In this document: positions 43,765 through 55,818 of the stretch, piece after piece | Layout of the letters: each line of letters opens with the position of its first letter | Position numbering within the stretch: position 1 is the first letter of the stretch | Assembly (NCBI GenBank): GCA_030765065.1 | Contig: CM060990.1 | Location: 663,536,618 to 663,600,617, forward strand | Direction: 5' to 3' | DNA length: 64,000 bases | Source of the DNA: Deroplatys truncata | Lineage: Eukaryota; Arthropoda; Insecta; Mantodea; Mantidae | Made by a program: the position numbers and the translations under genes | The notes under the pieces: generated by a model | Databases searched by the model: none | What the model saw: the letters and a program-made list of their open reading frames with translations, nothing else | Told to the model about the DNA's origin: nothing

Positions 43765-44445
43765 ACTAATTTTGAAAATTTAGAAGCTGGTAACAGTGAT
43801 GTGTCATAATTTAAAATAGAGAGTTGAGGGTTGTTACACTACATCACTATGATATTCTTACTTGAACGCGTTTCGGGAGACGGCTTGTTCCCATCGTCAG
43901 CATTTTCTCTCAATTGATTTTTGTCGGTCATCGTCTGGGGGATGTGTGTGGTTTGTGGTGTTCTCTGGTGCTGGGCTGATGAACCTCCAAGGCTGTTGGG
44001 TGGCGGCATTTCAAAATTCATTAGGTGATTCCTGTGTTTGACAATATGTATTTTTTCCCAGATGTCCAATTCATTGCTGCTGTTGATCGGTTTTAAGAGT
44101 TTTATGTTTGGAGTGATATCATGGTTTGAAGACCAGAAATGATGTGCTACTGCTGATTTATCTTGCTGCTTTTAGTAAATGCATCTCATATGCTCTTTAA
44201 GTCTTATTTCAAGATTTCTTTTGGTTCTTCCTATGTATACCAGGTTACATTCATTACAATCAATTTGATATATACCAGCTGATTTATCGTTGGGGATAGG
44301 ATCTTTTGTTCTGTTGCATAGTAGTTTCTGTATATTGTATTGTTGAGAGAAAATGCTGATGATGGGAACAAGCCGTCTCCCGAAATGCGTTCAAGTAAGA
44401 ATATCATAGTGATGTAGTGTAACAACCCTCAACTCTCTATTTTAA
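43765..44445 (-). mobile_element. Penelope-like element, second copy, 13-bp target duplication
   Basis: ACTGTTGTTATTG flanks it (43752-43764, 44446-44458). The left end is the long one (with GAAGCTGGTAACAGTGATGTG), followed by the end repeat and a minus-strand GIY-YIG portion. At about 44341 it flips to a plus-strand end repeat of about 105 bases. It is a short, mirror-image version of the copy at 30238. Confidence 0.9.
43905..44338 (-). pseudogene. Penelope GIY-YIG endonuclease, fragment
   Basis: On the minus strand it starts near 44338 inside the RT-endonuclease linker (KLLCNRTKDPIPNDKSAG), passes YQIDCNECNLVYIGR and EHMRCIY, then shifts and has a stop after the KxxxQ...SAVAHHFWSSNHD region. 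The C-terminus is open at 43839-44069 (DIWEKIHIVKHRNHLMNFEM). There is no RT part. Close to the copies at 30327 and 32120. Confidence 0.8.
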
Positions 44446-44458
44446 ACTGTTGTTATTG

Positions 44459-45192
44459 TTTTTCTTCATTTTCCAATTTTTAAGCAGTGTTTGTGATGTT
44501 ATCTGAGAGATATCTTTATTTATTAACAGACCTACTATAAGGTGTTACCTGATAGTTCTGATATTGGATAAGTTAACTTTCAATTTCAACAAGTTAAACC
44601 TGCTGTTTGTGCTTGCTTCTAATCAATGAGAATTTTATCTGCACTAAAGCACAGGACTAGATGGAATGTTGCAAAATGACTCTCTGGACGGCAACTTCTA
44701 TTGCAACATTTGTATGCAAAACAGTCTTCAAATTCCTGGTGACAGATTCTCATGGTTCGCAAATAATTTCACAGCACTGTGAAAAGAAACCATTATGGAA
44801 AAGCATTATTAAAAACATAGGAAAGGTAAATTACAATTGGAGTAATTGCAAAACCACAATTATGATTTACCAGTGTAAAAGTTACAAGGAACTCTCAGAT
44901 GACACCTTATGTTGAAATCAAGTCAGAAGTACTAGCTAATTTAAGTAGCACAAAATACCTTTATGAAACCGTTGTGTGGATGAAAATAATTTTATCAATG
45001 CATATAGTGGTCATATTGGCAGATATTTGAAAAATAAATAACCTCAAGAACTAGAATCATTCATCACATCACATTCACAAGCATACAAAATGTCTAGATC
45101 ACAATCATCTAAGCAAAACAAAGTATTTGTTTAATCTAATTCTCACTAACTTCAGAAACTAAAAATTCAATAAAACTATGCATTTGTATATA
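44459..45192. other. No gene seen
   Basis: A frame of 84 codons (44661-44915) has Cys and Lys but no motif or splice context. Unassigned. Confidence 0.35.
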
Positions 45193-45499
45193 TAGTAGAA
45201 CTTCGATAATTCGAAATTGGTTAATTAAAAACCCTCCAAATTCAAAGAATCTTTCATTTCTGAAACAAGATATGGTTTCACGTATTATTTAAATTGCTTA
45301 ATTCAAAACATTGATAATTCATAATTTGAAGAACAGTGTTAGTCTCATGGCCAAAATTCAACTTTTAATTCAAAATTATCTTTAATTTTTTAAAACTACT
45401 ATTTTACAGTAATATTTAAATTCAAAACTTCTCCGTGTCATGAAAGAACAGTTTTTCTGGAGCATGCAGGAGTAGCTTTCCTCAGTTTCGCTTTTACTT

Positions 45500-46040
45500 A
45501 CTGTGTGGAATGGCTTAGGCAGTAATGTCTGTGGCCCGCATTCAGAAGGTCGTGGGTTTGATTCCTGCAGCTGATTTGGGTTTTTTCATGGGTTTCCCGG
45601 GGTCGCTAGGCAAATACTGAGGAAGGACCACTACAAACCCCAAATTTCCTGTCCCTTCATTTCACCTCCATTCTCATTTCACTTCACCTTTCATCTGCTT
45701 GGTCTCTTTCAGGGTTGCAAAAGTTGGCGAGAGGTATTGGTATGTGTATGGCAAGGATAAAGGATGCTTTGAGTAAACCCTCTCAGTAAAGGATGCTTGT
45801 TCCCCAAAATGGGGACGGTCTCCAGGTCCAGGGGATGTGTAAGCCCACAGAGGGAGAGGGGAGTTGGCTACATACACCATCTGCCATCCGAGGAGTTTAA
45901 ATCTGTATATGGTAGGGACACTACCCTCCATCCGTCCCTCCTGAGTTGCCCCATCAGGGGGATCTAGGTACAAAGCATCCGCATACGTCGAGGTGTTAAG
46001 TCCCGCTCTTCTCCTAGTCATATCATATCCCTAACCTTCA
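45500..46040 (+). mobile_element. SINE family B, plus, nested in a Tigger element
   Basis: Head: ATGGCTTAGGCAGTAATGTC (A box) and GTGGGTTTGATTCCTGCAG (B box). Body: GGTTTCCCGGGGTCGC, GGCAAATACTGAGGAAGGAC. A tail with CCCCAAAATGGGGACGG and GATGGGGCA-like parts reaches about 46040. A clean target duplication was not found. The frame at 45674-46021 belongs to this repeat. Confidence 0.7.
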
Positions 46041-46240
46041 CTTTCACTTTGGCGTCTCTACAGCATATTTAAGAGTTGCTAAGCTCAAATGAAATCTTGT
46101 TCCTTTGTGTTCTTGCAGTTATGCAACAATTACTTTTCAGTCTGTCAGCACATTACAGTTATTCTTGCAGATAATTATTTTACTTAACATTTTGTGATTA
46201 CTTTGCAAAGTTATGATGATTTAATTTAGGGTACACGTGT

Positions 46241-46410
46241 TTGTTTTTGTGTTGCGAGATGGCTAAGTATCAGTATTCTTCCAAGATACTGATCGAGAAG
46301 ATGAAAATTATAAGGAAGGTAGACGAAAGACCCACCTTCCCCCCAAAAAATGAAAGAATTTGGAATTCCTGTGTCCAAATTTCAAAATTTCCAAAAAGTC
46401 ATGAGAGCAT
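46241..46410 (+). pseudogene. Tigger transposase N-terminus, fragment
   Basis: LIEKMKIIRKVDE followed, after a shift, by KKMKEFGIPVSKFQNFQK and VMRA. This is the pattern of the CENP-B-type N-terminal helix-turn-helix of Tigger transposases (KL.II..VE....KEFGIP.ST...I.K). The rest is missing. Confidence 0.6.
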
Positions 46411-46954
46411 AAAACTTCAAGAAACCACTGGACCATTAAAACTTTTCATGGATTTTAGGTAATGTACAAAAGCATTTATTATGTATTCTTGATATTTGTG
46501 TTAAATATATGTTGGAGTCATTTAGTTTGTTTTCTGGTTTGTTTCCAACTGGGCAATCCTGTTGGCTCCCCTTTGCAGGTGCTTTATTCATTGGATTACT
46601 TATATTGCATCCTGCACAGTTTTCCTCCTGTCTTTGAATCATACGTGTTTTTTCCTGGTGTGAGGTTATATTTGTCAGAGTACGGTAGTGTTTTCTGAGT
46701 TGTCCAAATGCAGCTGTATTTGAATAATGCTCTTTGCTGAATACATTTCAGAAATATAGTTTCTTCCACAGCATTTGAACGGTTTAAACTATGAATCAAA
46801 GTGATTGTATGAATTCATGAGTCCTAGAATGTTTTGTGATGCGGCAACGATTGGCATTTCTGAATTGCATATTGGTGGCAGTTAATTAGAAATCACATAA
46901 TTTGAAGTATGACATTTGATTCCAATAACTTTGAATTAACAAGATTTTACTGTA

Positions 46955-48450
46955 AATTCTTATACTTATCATTTGTTATAAAATTATATATATAATTTCC
47001 ACAAACTGTATTGCTAACAAGTCTTATTCATCAGTTTCCTTAAGTTATATATACTTTACACAACGTGTTGCTACTTCAATAATTTATCATCCTCTATCAC
47101 AGTCTGAACTGTCATCACACACACAGCAGCAAAGGACACAGCACTAGTATAACAGCCACAGAGAACTGCCTTCCTCCACTGGTACCACGAGGAGGAGCTG
47201 AAAATTTAAAATCAGATTTCAGATTCCTGTAATACTTCTTTAAAAAGTTACAACATGAAATACAAAAGCAAATAACATTTAAAATAAAAGTGTACAATCA
47301 CAAGGCCTTCAAGATTAGCTACACTCTTAGAAACTCAGGTCTGGAGTGGGATAACATTAAAATTCTTATTTCACACAATTAATTTCTTAGTAATGGGCAG
47401 TGTAACTTTTAGTATGAATAGAATTGAATGGATGCTTGCAAAAATGGACTAACCATAATTTAATAAGAGCAAAGAAAGGTCAACCTTTGCACATGCCAAT
47501 AAAACAAGCACCCATAGATTCCAGTATACAGCCTTCTTACACAATTAAGTCATCTGTGCAGTCTCCTGCCTAAAAAGCCAAGTGAACCTATTTTGCCACA
47601 ACAAAACAAAATGGGATTTTTTCAATAAAATATCATAAAATTACAAGCTTTGTATCTTATCACACAGATTTCCTTAAGGTTAGTCAAACTCAGAGAGGAT
47701 GTATTGCAGTTACAAACATCAATGCATGTTACTTTTTTTTTTTTTTAACTGATTGTTAGCCCATTTTTGCAAGTACCCATTCAATTCAACAAGTACAATA
47801 CTTTTCTTCATATTTCATTATACTTCATAAACATTTTAACATTTTCTTCATTTATGAGGGAGAACTGAAGATTAATGTTCAACAATATCTTTTATGAAAT
47901 ACCATTTTGATCATGACATTCAAATTTGGAAGATTCTTAGTCTGAATCTTACACTACACACAGCAATGACTCAATCGTGTATCATCCTGGCAGACCCATC
48001 TTGAATAAAAATGGCAAAGGCAAATGTTGGAGGTGCAAGCTACTGACTGACTGGACCACAGCAATATCTACAGATGGAGCAGGTCCTTCAAAAAGGGCTA
48101 AATAAGCCTTACTGATAAGTGTTGCGTCCAAACAGTAACCACTGCAACACCATCTAATGTAACAGCATCGCAATAGTGGCAATATGAAATGACTGGTGGA
48201 TCAATCTGCGAACCTCGGCACAGCAATTTGACATTTTGTATGGCATAGAGTATGACATTATACATGACATATTGCAATTTGACAAAATCAGAATGTACGG
48301 GTGCCCAATGAGCAGAAATGCCAAAGAAAGTCTTCCTTGGACCATTTGGTGTGGTTTACTGAAGAAAGTCATGACCAGGGCACGGATTCTGATGACATGT
48401 CATCCTTTAATTGTTGCATCATAGACATTGCTAACATGTACATGAACCCT
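46955..48450. other. No gene seen; about 1.5 kb unassigned
   Basis: Short frames only; a run of 13 T at about 47732. No boundary or motif recognised. Confidence 0.35.
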
Positions 48451-48464
48451 TAACAAGAATCATA

Positions 48465-48850
48465 TTCATTCATTCATTCATTATCTGTTTACCCTCCTCT
48501 TATGTAGGACTTACACCCCCCAGGACTTACAAGCGGGTGCCTGGGGTAAGAGGCCCGTCGAGGAGCAGACACTCATGGATCAGACAGAGCATCCAGGATG
48601 GGTGATCAGCCCGATGCCTGGTATGGGATGAAGGAAGTAGATGAAACGAAATGTTGGTGAAATGGATGAAAGGAAAGGTGATGATGGAGCAGTTGGTGGA
48701 ATGAATGGCGGGGGAAACCGGAGAACCCGGAGAAAACCCGCCCAGACGCCGCTTCGTCCACCACAAATCCCACATGCAATCCCTGGGATTGAACCCGGGT
48801 CGCCTCGGTGGGAGGCGAGCGGTCTAACCACTCGGCCACGGCGCCGCCCC
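48465..48850 (-). mobile_element. Young Ser-tRNA-headed SINE, family A, 13-bp target duplication
   Basis: AACAAGAATCATA flanks it (48452-48464, 48851-48863). The minus strand has head GGGGCGGCGCCGTGGCCGAG, B box CGGGTTCAATCCC, the A body and an (ATGA)n tail. Its near identity to 36272-36648 and perfect duplication show recent activity of the family. Confidence 0.92.
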
Positions 48851-48869
48851 AACAAGAATCATAGATTAT

Positions 48870-49795
48870 GAAAATTTTATTAGGTCATTTTCTATTTTTA
48901 GCGCTTTTTTTCCCCTTTCTTTCTTTATTTCATTTTATTTCATCTTTATTTAGTCATTTTCTTGCATAACATTGAGTATATAAAGTGTTTAATATTATTC
49001 ACATTTTATATAAGGATAACCTTTTCCAACATCAGAAATTTCATAGTTCAACTGAGAAATAAGAGTAATTTTGCGCATTCCTTACTCACATTCTTGGGAG
49101 AAAAACAAGATCAGATTCCTATTTAATGTTTACCCATGAAAGGTTACTTCTGTGTGGAGGACTGGCTACTGTTAGGGGAGCAGATATAATTATATTTATG
49201 AATTAATGGCCCAAACTAGGGATGAGACAGGTCAGTTTTCCACTTTTATGTTAATAAGTGCATACAATCAAGTTGTTAGTGTTCTTGGCCATGTGCCGTG
49301 TCATAAGTTCATCTTCACTCACTATGAATTTTGTATGATCTGAGATCTAAAAAGAGTTTCGTAAGACCCACCTCAAAAACAATTTCCTTAACTTTCTTTT
49401 CAGATTATTCAAACAAGAACACATAGTTTTAATTAATTTCTAAATTATCTCATCATTATTCTTATACGTATTTTTTTCCATTTGTATACCAGTTATACCC
49501 CTGGATAAATTAATTTATAACTTTCTTTCCACTAATTTTAATAAATCAAATAAATCTCAATTTTAGGTAATTTTGTAATTATGTCTTTCTTAAAAAATGT
49601 TATAGTCATTTTATAGTAAGGTTTCAAACGTTTTTAAGTTCTCAAAATCTGGGCCCTGGTCATGACTTTTTGGAAGGTATAGTGACTAGCGATTAACATG
49701 CACAGAACAGAGCAGGCCAGTGTGGTATAGAAACATTCTTTGTCTCTGACATCAAGGAAATTTAAAATGCTCTAGTGACAGTGTTCTGAAATATG
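48870..49795. other. No gene seen; AT-rich spacer
   Basis: No coding signal or element recognised. Confidence 0.4.
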
Positions 49796-49799
49796 TGTG

Positions 49800-50065
49800 G
49801 CATACTTTTGGTGAAGTTTTTTTCCAACTGGGACCACTGTGAGTGCTGCAAACTGTGCTAGACCATTTTCAAAACCATGTTTTGCCCTGTCCCCCAAAAT
49901 TCAAGACTTCTTCATAACAATCCTAGTCCCCATATGCAGCTTCTGTTCATGAAAAAATTGAGAACTTCGCTGGGAGGTGCTCAACACTCCATACCTCCCA
50001 ATATCCGATTTTCACCTCTTTGAACCAATGAAGAAATTCCTATAATGAGGTTCCCCTTACTTTAC
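49800..50065 (+). pseudogene. Mariner transposase C-terminal fragment
   Basis: In changing frames: CATAACAATCCTAGTCCCCA (worn HDNARPH, second catalytic Asp changed to Asn), EKIENF, then LRWEVLNTPYLP and SDFHLFEPMKKFL, the last holding the third catalytic Asp context of DD34D mariners (YSPDLAPSDFHLF). N-terminal and middle parts are absent. This is a different lineage from the DDE_3-like elements nearby. Confidence 0.65.
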
Positions 50066-50384
50066 TCTGCATGTTAACAAAAGCATGTCCATCTAGTCTT
50101 CTCTTATTGGTTGCTGGACTCATAACTGTGTATTGCAATAGAAGTTAGTTCTGTGTTTAAAACAATACTTTGCCTTTATGTATATTCCAAGAATCACAAG
50201 AAAATGCAAGCACATGCATGAAATTGTTGCAAAGGTTAACTATAAACCCAGGAGTGAAAGTACTTATGACATTGTAAGTTGCCATTGGGGTATGTTATCT
50301 CAAAAATGTATTTAATCTTCTTATGATTTACGGGAAAAAATTGCATCAGTTAAGGAATTTAATGTTGTACCGGCATGTTGCCAT

Positions 50385-50500
50385 AGTAACTCGGTTGGTT
50401 ACAGCAACTGCATAGAAAGCAGAAGATCCATGGTTCAAATTCCAACTGTGGCATTGAATTTTTCAGTCTTATTTTAACATTCCAACATGTGTTAAATTTG
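50385..50500 (+). mobile_element. tRNA-derived SINE head, family E
   Basis: CCATAGTAACTCGGTTGGTT (A box region) and CCATGGTTCAAATTCCAAC (B box) 34 bases apart, then GGCATTGAATTTTTCAGTC. It recurs at 59668, so it is a repeat and not a tRNA gene. Confidence 0.55.
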
Positions 50501-50582
50501 TGACATGAAGATGCTGGGATTGCTTAGTGGTTTTGTTCATTACTATTGTACTGAGGGTCCGTGACTGGGTTCCCAGCTATGG

Positions 50583-51709
50583 TTGGCAACTAAAAAGAAG
50601 ATGGCGGCGATACAGTGCAACTATAAAATGAAGCTTAGAAATTTCGAGGTAATAAGTAAAAAGAACGGAGAAAAGGTACAAAAAAAAACTATCACAGTAA
50701 AAGCAATAAGTGCAGATGTGCTTGCACAAGTAAAGATAAGTTGGAAAACAAGAGGAAAGAGAAAAAATCGGCAAAAAACACACAGCTGGAGAGAAGCGGG
50801 GGAATGGAACACGTGGAACGACTAGAAACGCCAGCAGAAGATAAAGAAAGTATAGCGTCGCTCCGGTTAATAATCGAGATTCTCACTAAAGATCTCAAAG
50901 AAGCAGGAACAGAAATCCTTTTACTAAAAGAAGAAAAGTTAGCGTGGGAGGAAAAAAATGGTGCAAACATGTGTCTCGACTGGAAAAGTGTAAATTCGCG
51001 TGGTAAAACAAGTTGGGAAGAAGCTACATCTAAACCAGCGGTAACAACAAAAAATCGTTTCAGCTACCTTGCAAACAAAGAAGAAGTAAACGAGGAAATG
51101 CAAGAGAATTCAGTGGATCCTGTTGTAACAGAAAAATCAGCAACCTACAAGTGGAATAATCAAAAAGAAAAGCAGAAGGATAACAGAGGCAAGATGTCGT
51201 GGAAGAAAGAACAAGTGGTAGTAATGGGCGACTCGTTAATTAAACACGTAAATTTAACGGGAACAGCGGAAATGCACGTGTTTAGGGGTATAAGAACAAA
51301 TCAACTAGCAAACATTATAGACAAGCGCAAGGTAGGGCTAAAAGAAAACCCTAAAGTGATGTACCTACACGTGGGTACAAATGACCTTAAACAAGCTACT
51401 TGTCCAGAAGAAGTTATGGGGGACCTATATAGTATTACCAAGTGCATCAAGAACATTTACCCGAAATCGTTGGTGGTCATAAATGGTGTCGTAAAAAGAG
51501 GAGATATCAATATGAACTTTATTAAGAGTGTAAATGAAAATATTCGTTGGATGTGTGATAAACTGAAATGTGTTTTTGTTGACATAGACAAACAAATTAA
51601 TAATGACCACATTAGTTGGGATGGGGTGCATCTAAATAGAAAAGGGGCTTCCAAACTAGGAAGAATAATGACGAAGGTAATAAATGTTTGTACAGTGCAG
51701 GGAAACTAA
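50583..51709 (+). pseudogene. LINE ORF1 protein with SGNH/GDSL esterase domain
   Basis: The likely start is MATKKKMAAIQCNY at 50583; a slip in the eight-A run near 50681 moves to the frame open to 51709. N-terminal basic and charged region, then a coiled-coil-like helix (LIIEILTKDLKEAGTEILLL), then a hydrolase fold of the SGNH kind: VVVMGDSLIKHV (block I Ser), FRGIRTNQLANII (Gly block), YLHVGTNDLKQ (block III, Gly-x-Asn-Asp) and ISWDGVHLNRKG (block V, Asp and His). All four catalytic blocks look kept. In CR1-like LINEs this ORF1 esterase is thought to act on lipid or membrane association of the RNP; the substrate is unknown. A stop at 51707 ends it, about 175 bases before ORF2 homology. Confidence 0.85.
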
Positions 51710-51879
51710 ATACGAGAAGTGCAAATAACAAAGTAAGTACAAAGCAGGTAGGTGATGGCAAAATGATGACACAAAATCTAGGTAACAAAGTTAAGGATAG
51801 TACAAATCGAAAATTATAGAACCCACTAAACAATAATTACAATACCAATAAAATAAGTAAATGTAAACAAAAACCAATT

Positions 51880-54745
51880 AAAGTATTGCATCAAAATATC
51901 CAAAGTATAACAAACAAAACGGCACTAATTGAACAAAATTTTCTAACCATGCAGCTAGATGTTATGATATTTTCAGAACACGGTCTCAAGGCTGAGGAAA
52001 TAAAGGCAAACAATTATGAAAACTACACAATGGGGTCCTATTTTTGCAGGGAAATACACAAAAGTGGGGGCGTTGTTATTTACGTGCGAAATGGAATTAA
52101 GTATAAGCAAATTGACTGTGGTAAATATGGTGTTGAAATGTGCTGTGAACTATCGGCAATTGAGGTTACCTTAAAACATAAAAATCTTATTATAATAGGA
52201 GTGTATAGTCCGCCTAGGGCAAACAAAAAGCATTTCCTAAAACTTTTAGATGACTGCTTAAGTAGCGAAATACAAAAAAAACACATCTTGGTGATGGAGG
52301 ATATTAATATAGATGTTCTGGTAGAAAGTAATGATAAAAGTAGGCTACTTGAAGTATTACAGAGAAATAATCTAGTCTTAACAAAAACTGAACCCACAAG
52401 GGTAACAAAAACTTCCGCAACCTGTGTTGACCATATTTACATAAACATAAAACTGGAAGAGTATAGTAGCACAATGGTAAAAAAAAAGGAATTAGTGATC
52501 ATTTTGGACAATTAATCAAAATTAATACCTTAATTAAACCAGGAAATGATGCAGTCAAATTAATAGAAATTAAAAGAATAATAAATGGGAAAACACTAGA
52601 AGCTCTAAGAAAGCAACTACAAGCAATTCATTGGGATGGTATTTACGAAAAAAATGAAATAAATGATAAATTTAACTGCTTTTATACAATCTTAAGAAAC
52701 TGCTTGGATGTAACTATGCCACTACAGAAAGTAAATGTAAAAAAACAACCAGGTGACAGGTGGACCACCAAAGGCATTAGTATATCTAAAATGCGCAGGC
52801 AATTCCTAAACAACCTAAAACACCCTAAACTTGACGAAAAATCTTTCAGGTATATAAAAATGTATAATAAAATTTTAAATAATGTAATAAGAGAAGCAAA
52901 TAGGCAACATAATGCTCAGTTAATAAAAAATGCAGAAAATAAAATAAAAGTCACTTGGAATATTATTAACTCAACTCACAAGGAAGATAAACAAAAATGG
53001 CAGGGAAATATGATAATTGAAAACAGCAATAAAGTTATTCAGGATCCTACTAAAATAGTAGACTGTTTTAATGAATACTATATAAATGTTGTAACAAACT
53101 TAGGATTAAAGCAAATTCACTATGTGCCACTAAATGAAAATAATATATGTAACTCTATGATAATTGGCGAAATTACGGAGGGGGAAGTCATCCCGCAGAT
53201 AAACACAATAAGACGAAAAAGGTCCAGTGGATTAGACGAACTGACAAATGAAATAATAAAACATTGTAAACATGAAATTACCAAGGTATTTACTCACCTA
53301 ATCAACCAATCTTTCAATTCCGGACTATTCCCAAATATATTAAAGCAGACAGTAGTAAGGCCAACATATAAAAAGAAAAACTCAAAACTAGCAATGGAAA
53401 ACTACCGACCAATTTCCCTATGCTCAACTCTTTCAAAAATAATAGAAGGATTGTTTCTAAAACAGCTGCAAAGTTTTTGCAATAAATTCCAAGTCCTGTC
53501 AGAATACCAATTTGGATTTCAAAAAAACAAGTCGACAATACAGGCAATCTGTAAAGGAAACGATATCATTATAAATGCTTTAAACAAAAAAGAACATGTG
53601 GTTGCCATTTTCCTTGATCTATCAAAGGCGTTTGATTGTGTAAACATCGAAACCCTTATGGCTAAACTTGAAAACTATGGGATAAGGGGCATACCACTAC
53701 GGTGGCTTAGTTCATACTTAAAAAAGAGACAACAAAGTGTGAAAATAATTCATAATATTGGTGGCAAATTAAGGAAAATTAGATCAGCTGTTAAAGAAGT
53801 AACACATGGAGTGCCACAAGGATCAAAATTAGGACCATACCTATTCCTAATTTATATTAACAGCTTAAACAAATAATGGATGAGGATGGTATAGCGATAG
53901 GCTACGCTGATGATACCACGATTGTAGTTACAGGAAAAACAGAACTGGAGGTACAAAGAAGGGCAAGTTCCCTACTCGAAAAAGTTAAGTCATTTAGCAA
54001 GCCTAGGAATGAAATTAAATACAAGTAAAACAGAATGGATGCAAATTAGTCAGAGCAATAAAAAATCTGGTAAATATTAAGTTAGAAATAGGAAAAAAAG
54101 AAATTAAGCAGGTAAAGGAAACAAACTTTTTAGGTTTAGTCATACAGTAATTTAAAATGGAAGGGACAGATTGAAAAAGTCACAAAAAAAATAAACACAG
54201 GTATATATGTATTAAGGCAAACAAATTAAATTTTGGATAAAAAAAAGTGCTATACAAGTATATTATGCATACATACACTCACATCTAAGTTATGGAGTCA
54301 TATTATGGGTCTCAGCGCAAAAAACATTGTTTCTAAGGCTATTCAGATTACAAAAAAAAGCAATACGATTAATATCAGGAATTCAAAGAACCGAAACATG
54401 CAGAAGTGCATTTAAAAAGCTAAAGCTAAAGATCCTAACACTACCCTCAATATATATACGAATGTATTAAACTTACCATAAAAAGCTGTAATAAACAAAA
54501 TAAAAATTGCCACATTCACGAGCACAACACTAGGACTAAAGATAACTACTTCAGAAATAGATACAGAGGTACTTTAAACAACAAATGCATAGAACAGAGT
54601 TTTAAAGATATATATAATCACCTACCACTACAAATAAAACAGTTAACAAATGAAAAGACAAAACTAAAGGCAACTAAGTCATATTTAGTACAAAATTCAT
54701 TCTACACAATAGATGAGTACAAAAAATTGAATATAAATGCTTTGT
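51880..54745 (+). pseudogene. LINE ORF2: APE-type endonuclease and reverse transcriptase, broken
   Basis: Endonuclease (51886-52515): HQNIQSITNK (Asn), MIFSEHGLK (Glu), GGVVIYVRNGI, IIIGVYSPPRA, LVMEDINID (the expected GDFN reads EDIN) and VDHIYIN; the final ISDHFGQ is in another frame after a slip in an A run near 52490. RT (52704-53876): SSGLDELTNEIIKHC, NYRPISLCSTLSKIIE, YQFGFQKNKST, IFLDLSKAFDCVN (motif A), THGVPQGSKLGPYLFLIYIN (motif B). After a shift at about 53870, GYADDTTIVV (motif C), then, with another shift, LGMKLNTSKTEWMQIS (motif D) and ETNFLGLV. The last part up to 54745 can be followed in pieces. It would carry out target-primed reverse transcription, but at least four lesions disable it. 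Confidence 0.87.
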
Positions 54746-54905
54746 AAAATATGGTCGTGTTGCACTTCTCGTTGGTTTTATGCTAAATTTTTGTATAAAT
54801 GTTAATGTATATAGATCTTGAACGATCCTTGTAAAATGTATTTACAATGGTGAAAATAAAACTATCAACTATCAACTAATAAATGCTACTCCTATTGACA
54901 CCTAC

Positions 54906-55470
54906 ACCTTCCCCTTTGACTAGCTCATGAGAAGTATACTCAGGGTTCAATGCGGTTCAGAGTCCATGGTAAAAGCTGTAGGTCCCCTCATGTCATTGTC
55001 ATCCTATTGTCATCCTACCAGTAGAGGTGAAGGACACCACCCACTGAATGCTCCCAGCTAATAAATGGGTGCACTCATCACTTAATGACAGCATGCGTTA
55101 CTTGGAACAGTGTTTTCATGACCACTGATCTAAAAGGGTTATACCCAGTGTGATCAGATTTAACTCCACCTGACTTGGCTGCAACTGATAATTAAGTCTA
55201 TCAGCTTGCTGTAACTGAATTAAAATAATGTTATGGGGCAATTTTAAAACAACCTCTTGCTTGCCTTGCTAGATCTTGCGGGGGGATGATCGCAGCATTT
55301 TCATACCTCAAAGTTTGCACAGAACATGTTCCTTTCTACACTCAAATTGCTAATACTCTTACAATCCATAATAGACACCATTTAAAGCTTTTTGTGGATG
55401 GCCTCAGTTCTGTTCTGTAGGTTTAATACATTATGCCAGGATTGCAATGTTTATGTCTCCAAAAACAAAG
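54906..55470. other. No gene seen
   Basis: No motif or coding signal. ATTGTCATCCTA occurs twice in a row at about 54995-55018. Confidence 0.4.
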
Positions 55471-55479
55471 AATTTTTTA

Positions 55480-55808
55480 AAAAACGAACCATGTAAGTGT
55501 GTGCGTACACTATAATTAAAAAACAAAAAGTCAGTTAAATACCAAACTTGGTATTTAAGTTCAGCATTTTCCAAGGATGCAACAAAGATTTACAAGAAAT
55601 TCCCCCACCACAAACTACCCTTTACATGGATCAAAATTTGCTATTATTTATTTTCTCTAAAATCACTTAATGGTCTTTATTAAAAAGCATACGTTTAAGA
55701 TACTTGTATGACAAATAAAATATATACATTGAAATTTCTGGAAACAGCCTGTGAACTCTTCATTCTGAATGAGTTTTGTACAACTTGTAAACCATAAGAA
55801 AGAGAGGA
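55480..55808 (+). repeat. R1 repeat fragment
   Basis: GTGTGTGCGTAC, ATACCAAACTTGGTATTT, CCCCCACCACAAACTACC, TTTACATGGA, GACAAATAAAATATATAC and AACTTGTAAACCATAAG follow the R1 order. The pogo-type element starts right after it. Confidence 0.65.
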
Positions 55809-55818
55809 AAAAAGATTT

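Larger units (their letters stand above)
45193..46952. mobile_element. Tigger-type element, decayed, with a nested SINE
   Basis: Left TA-TAGTAGAACTTCGATAATTCG and right AACAAGATTTTACTG-TA fit the Tigger terminus CAGTAGAACCTCG with changes, flanked by TA. Inside, about 540 bases are a family B SINE and one short transposase piece is left on the plus strand. The ends are more worn than those of the element at 25649. Confidence 0.65.
50568..54905 (+). mobile_element. CR1-type LINE, nearly full length, frameshifted
   Basis: The order is 5' untranslated part, ORF1 with an esterase domain, ORF2 with endonuclease and RT, and a 3' end with AATAAAACTATCAACTATCA, that is a heptamer ATCAACT repeat as the tail instead of poly(A). 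This layout (SGNH-type ORF1, APE-type endonuclease, microsatellite-like 3' end) belongs to the CR1/L2-like LINE group. All reading frames are damaged, chiefly in A runs. Confidence 0.88.

Noticed and set aside
44661..44915. 84-codon frame as a zinc-binding protein
   Set aside because: Cys spacing does not fit a known finger; no second line of evidence.
47982..48424. Possible host exon near 48000-48400
   Set aside because: Frames on both strands are interrupted and no convincing splice site pair was found.
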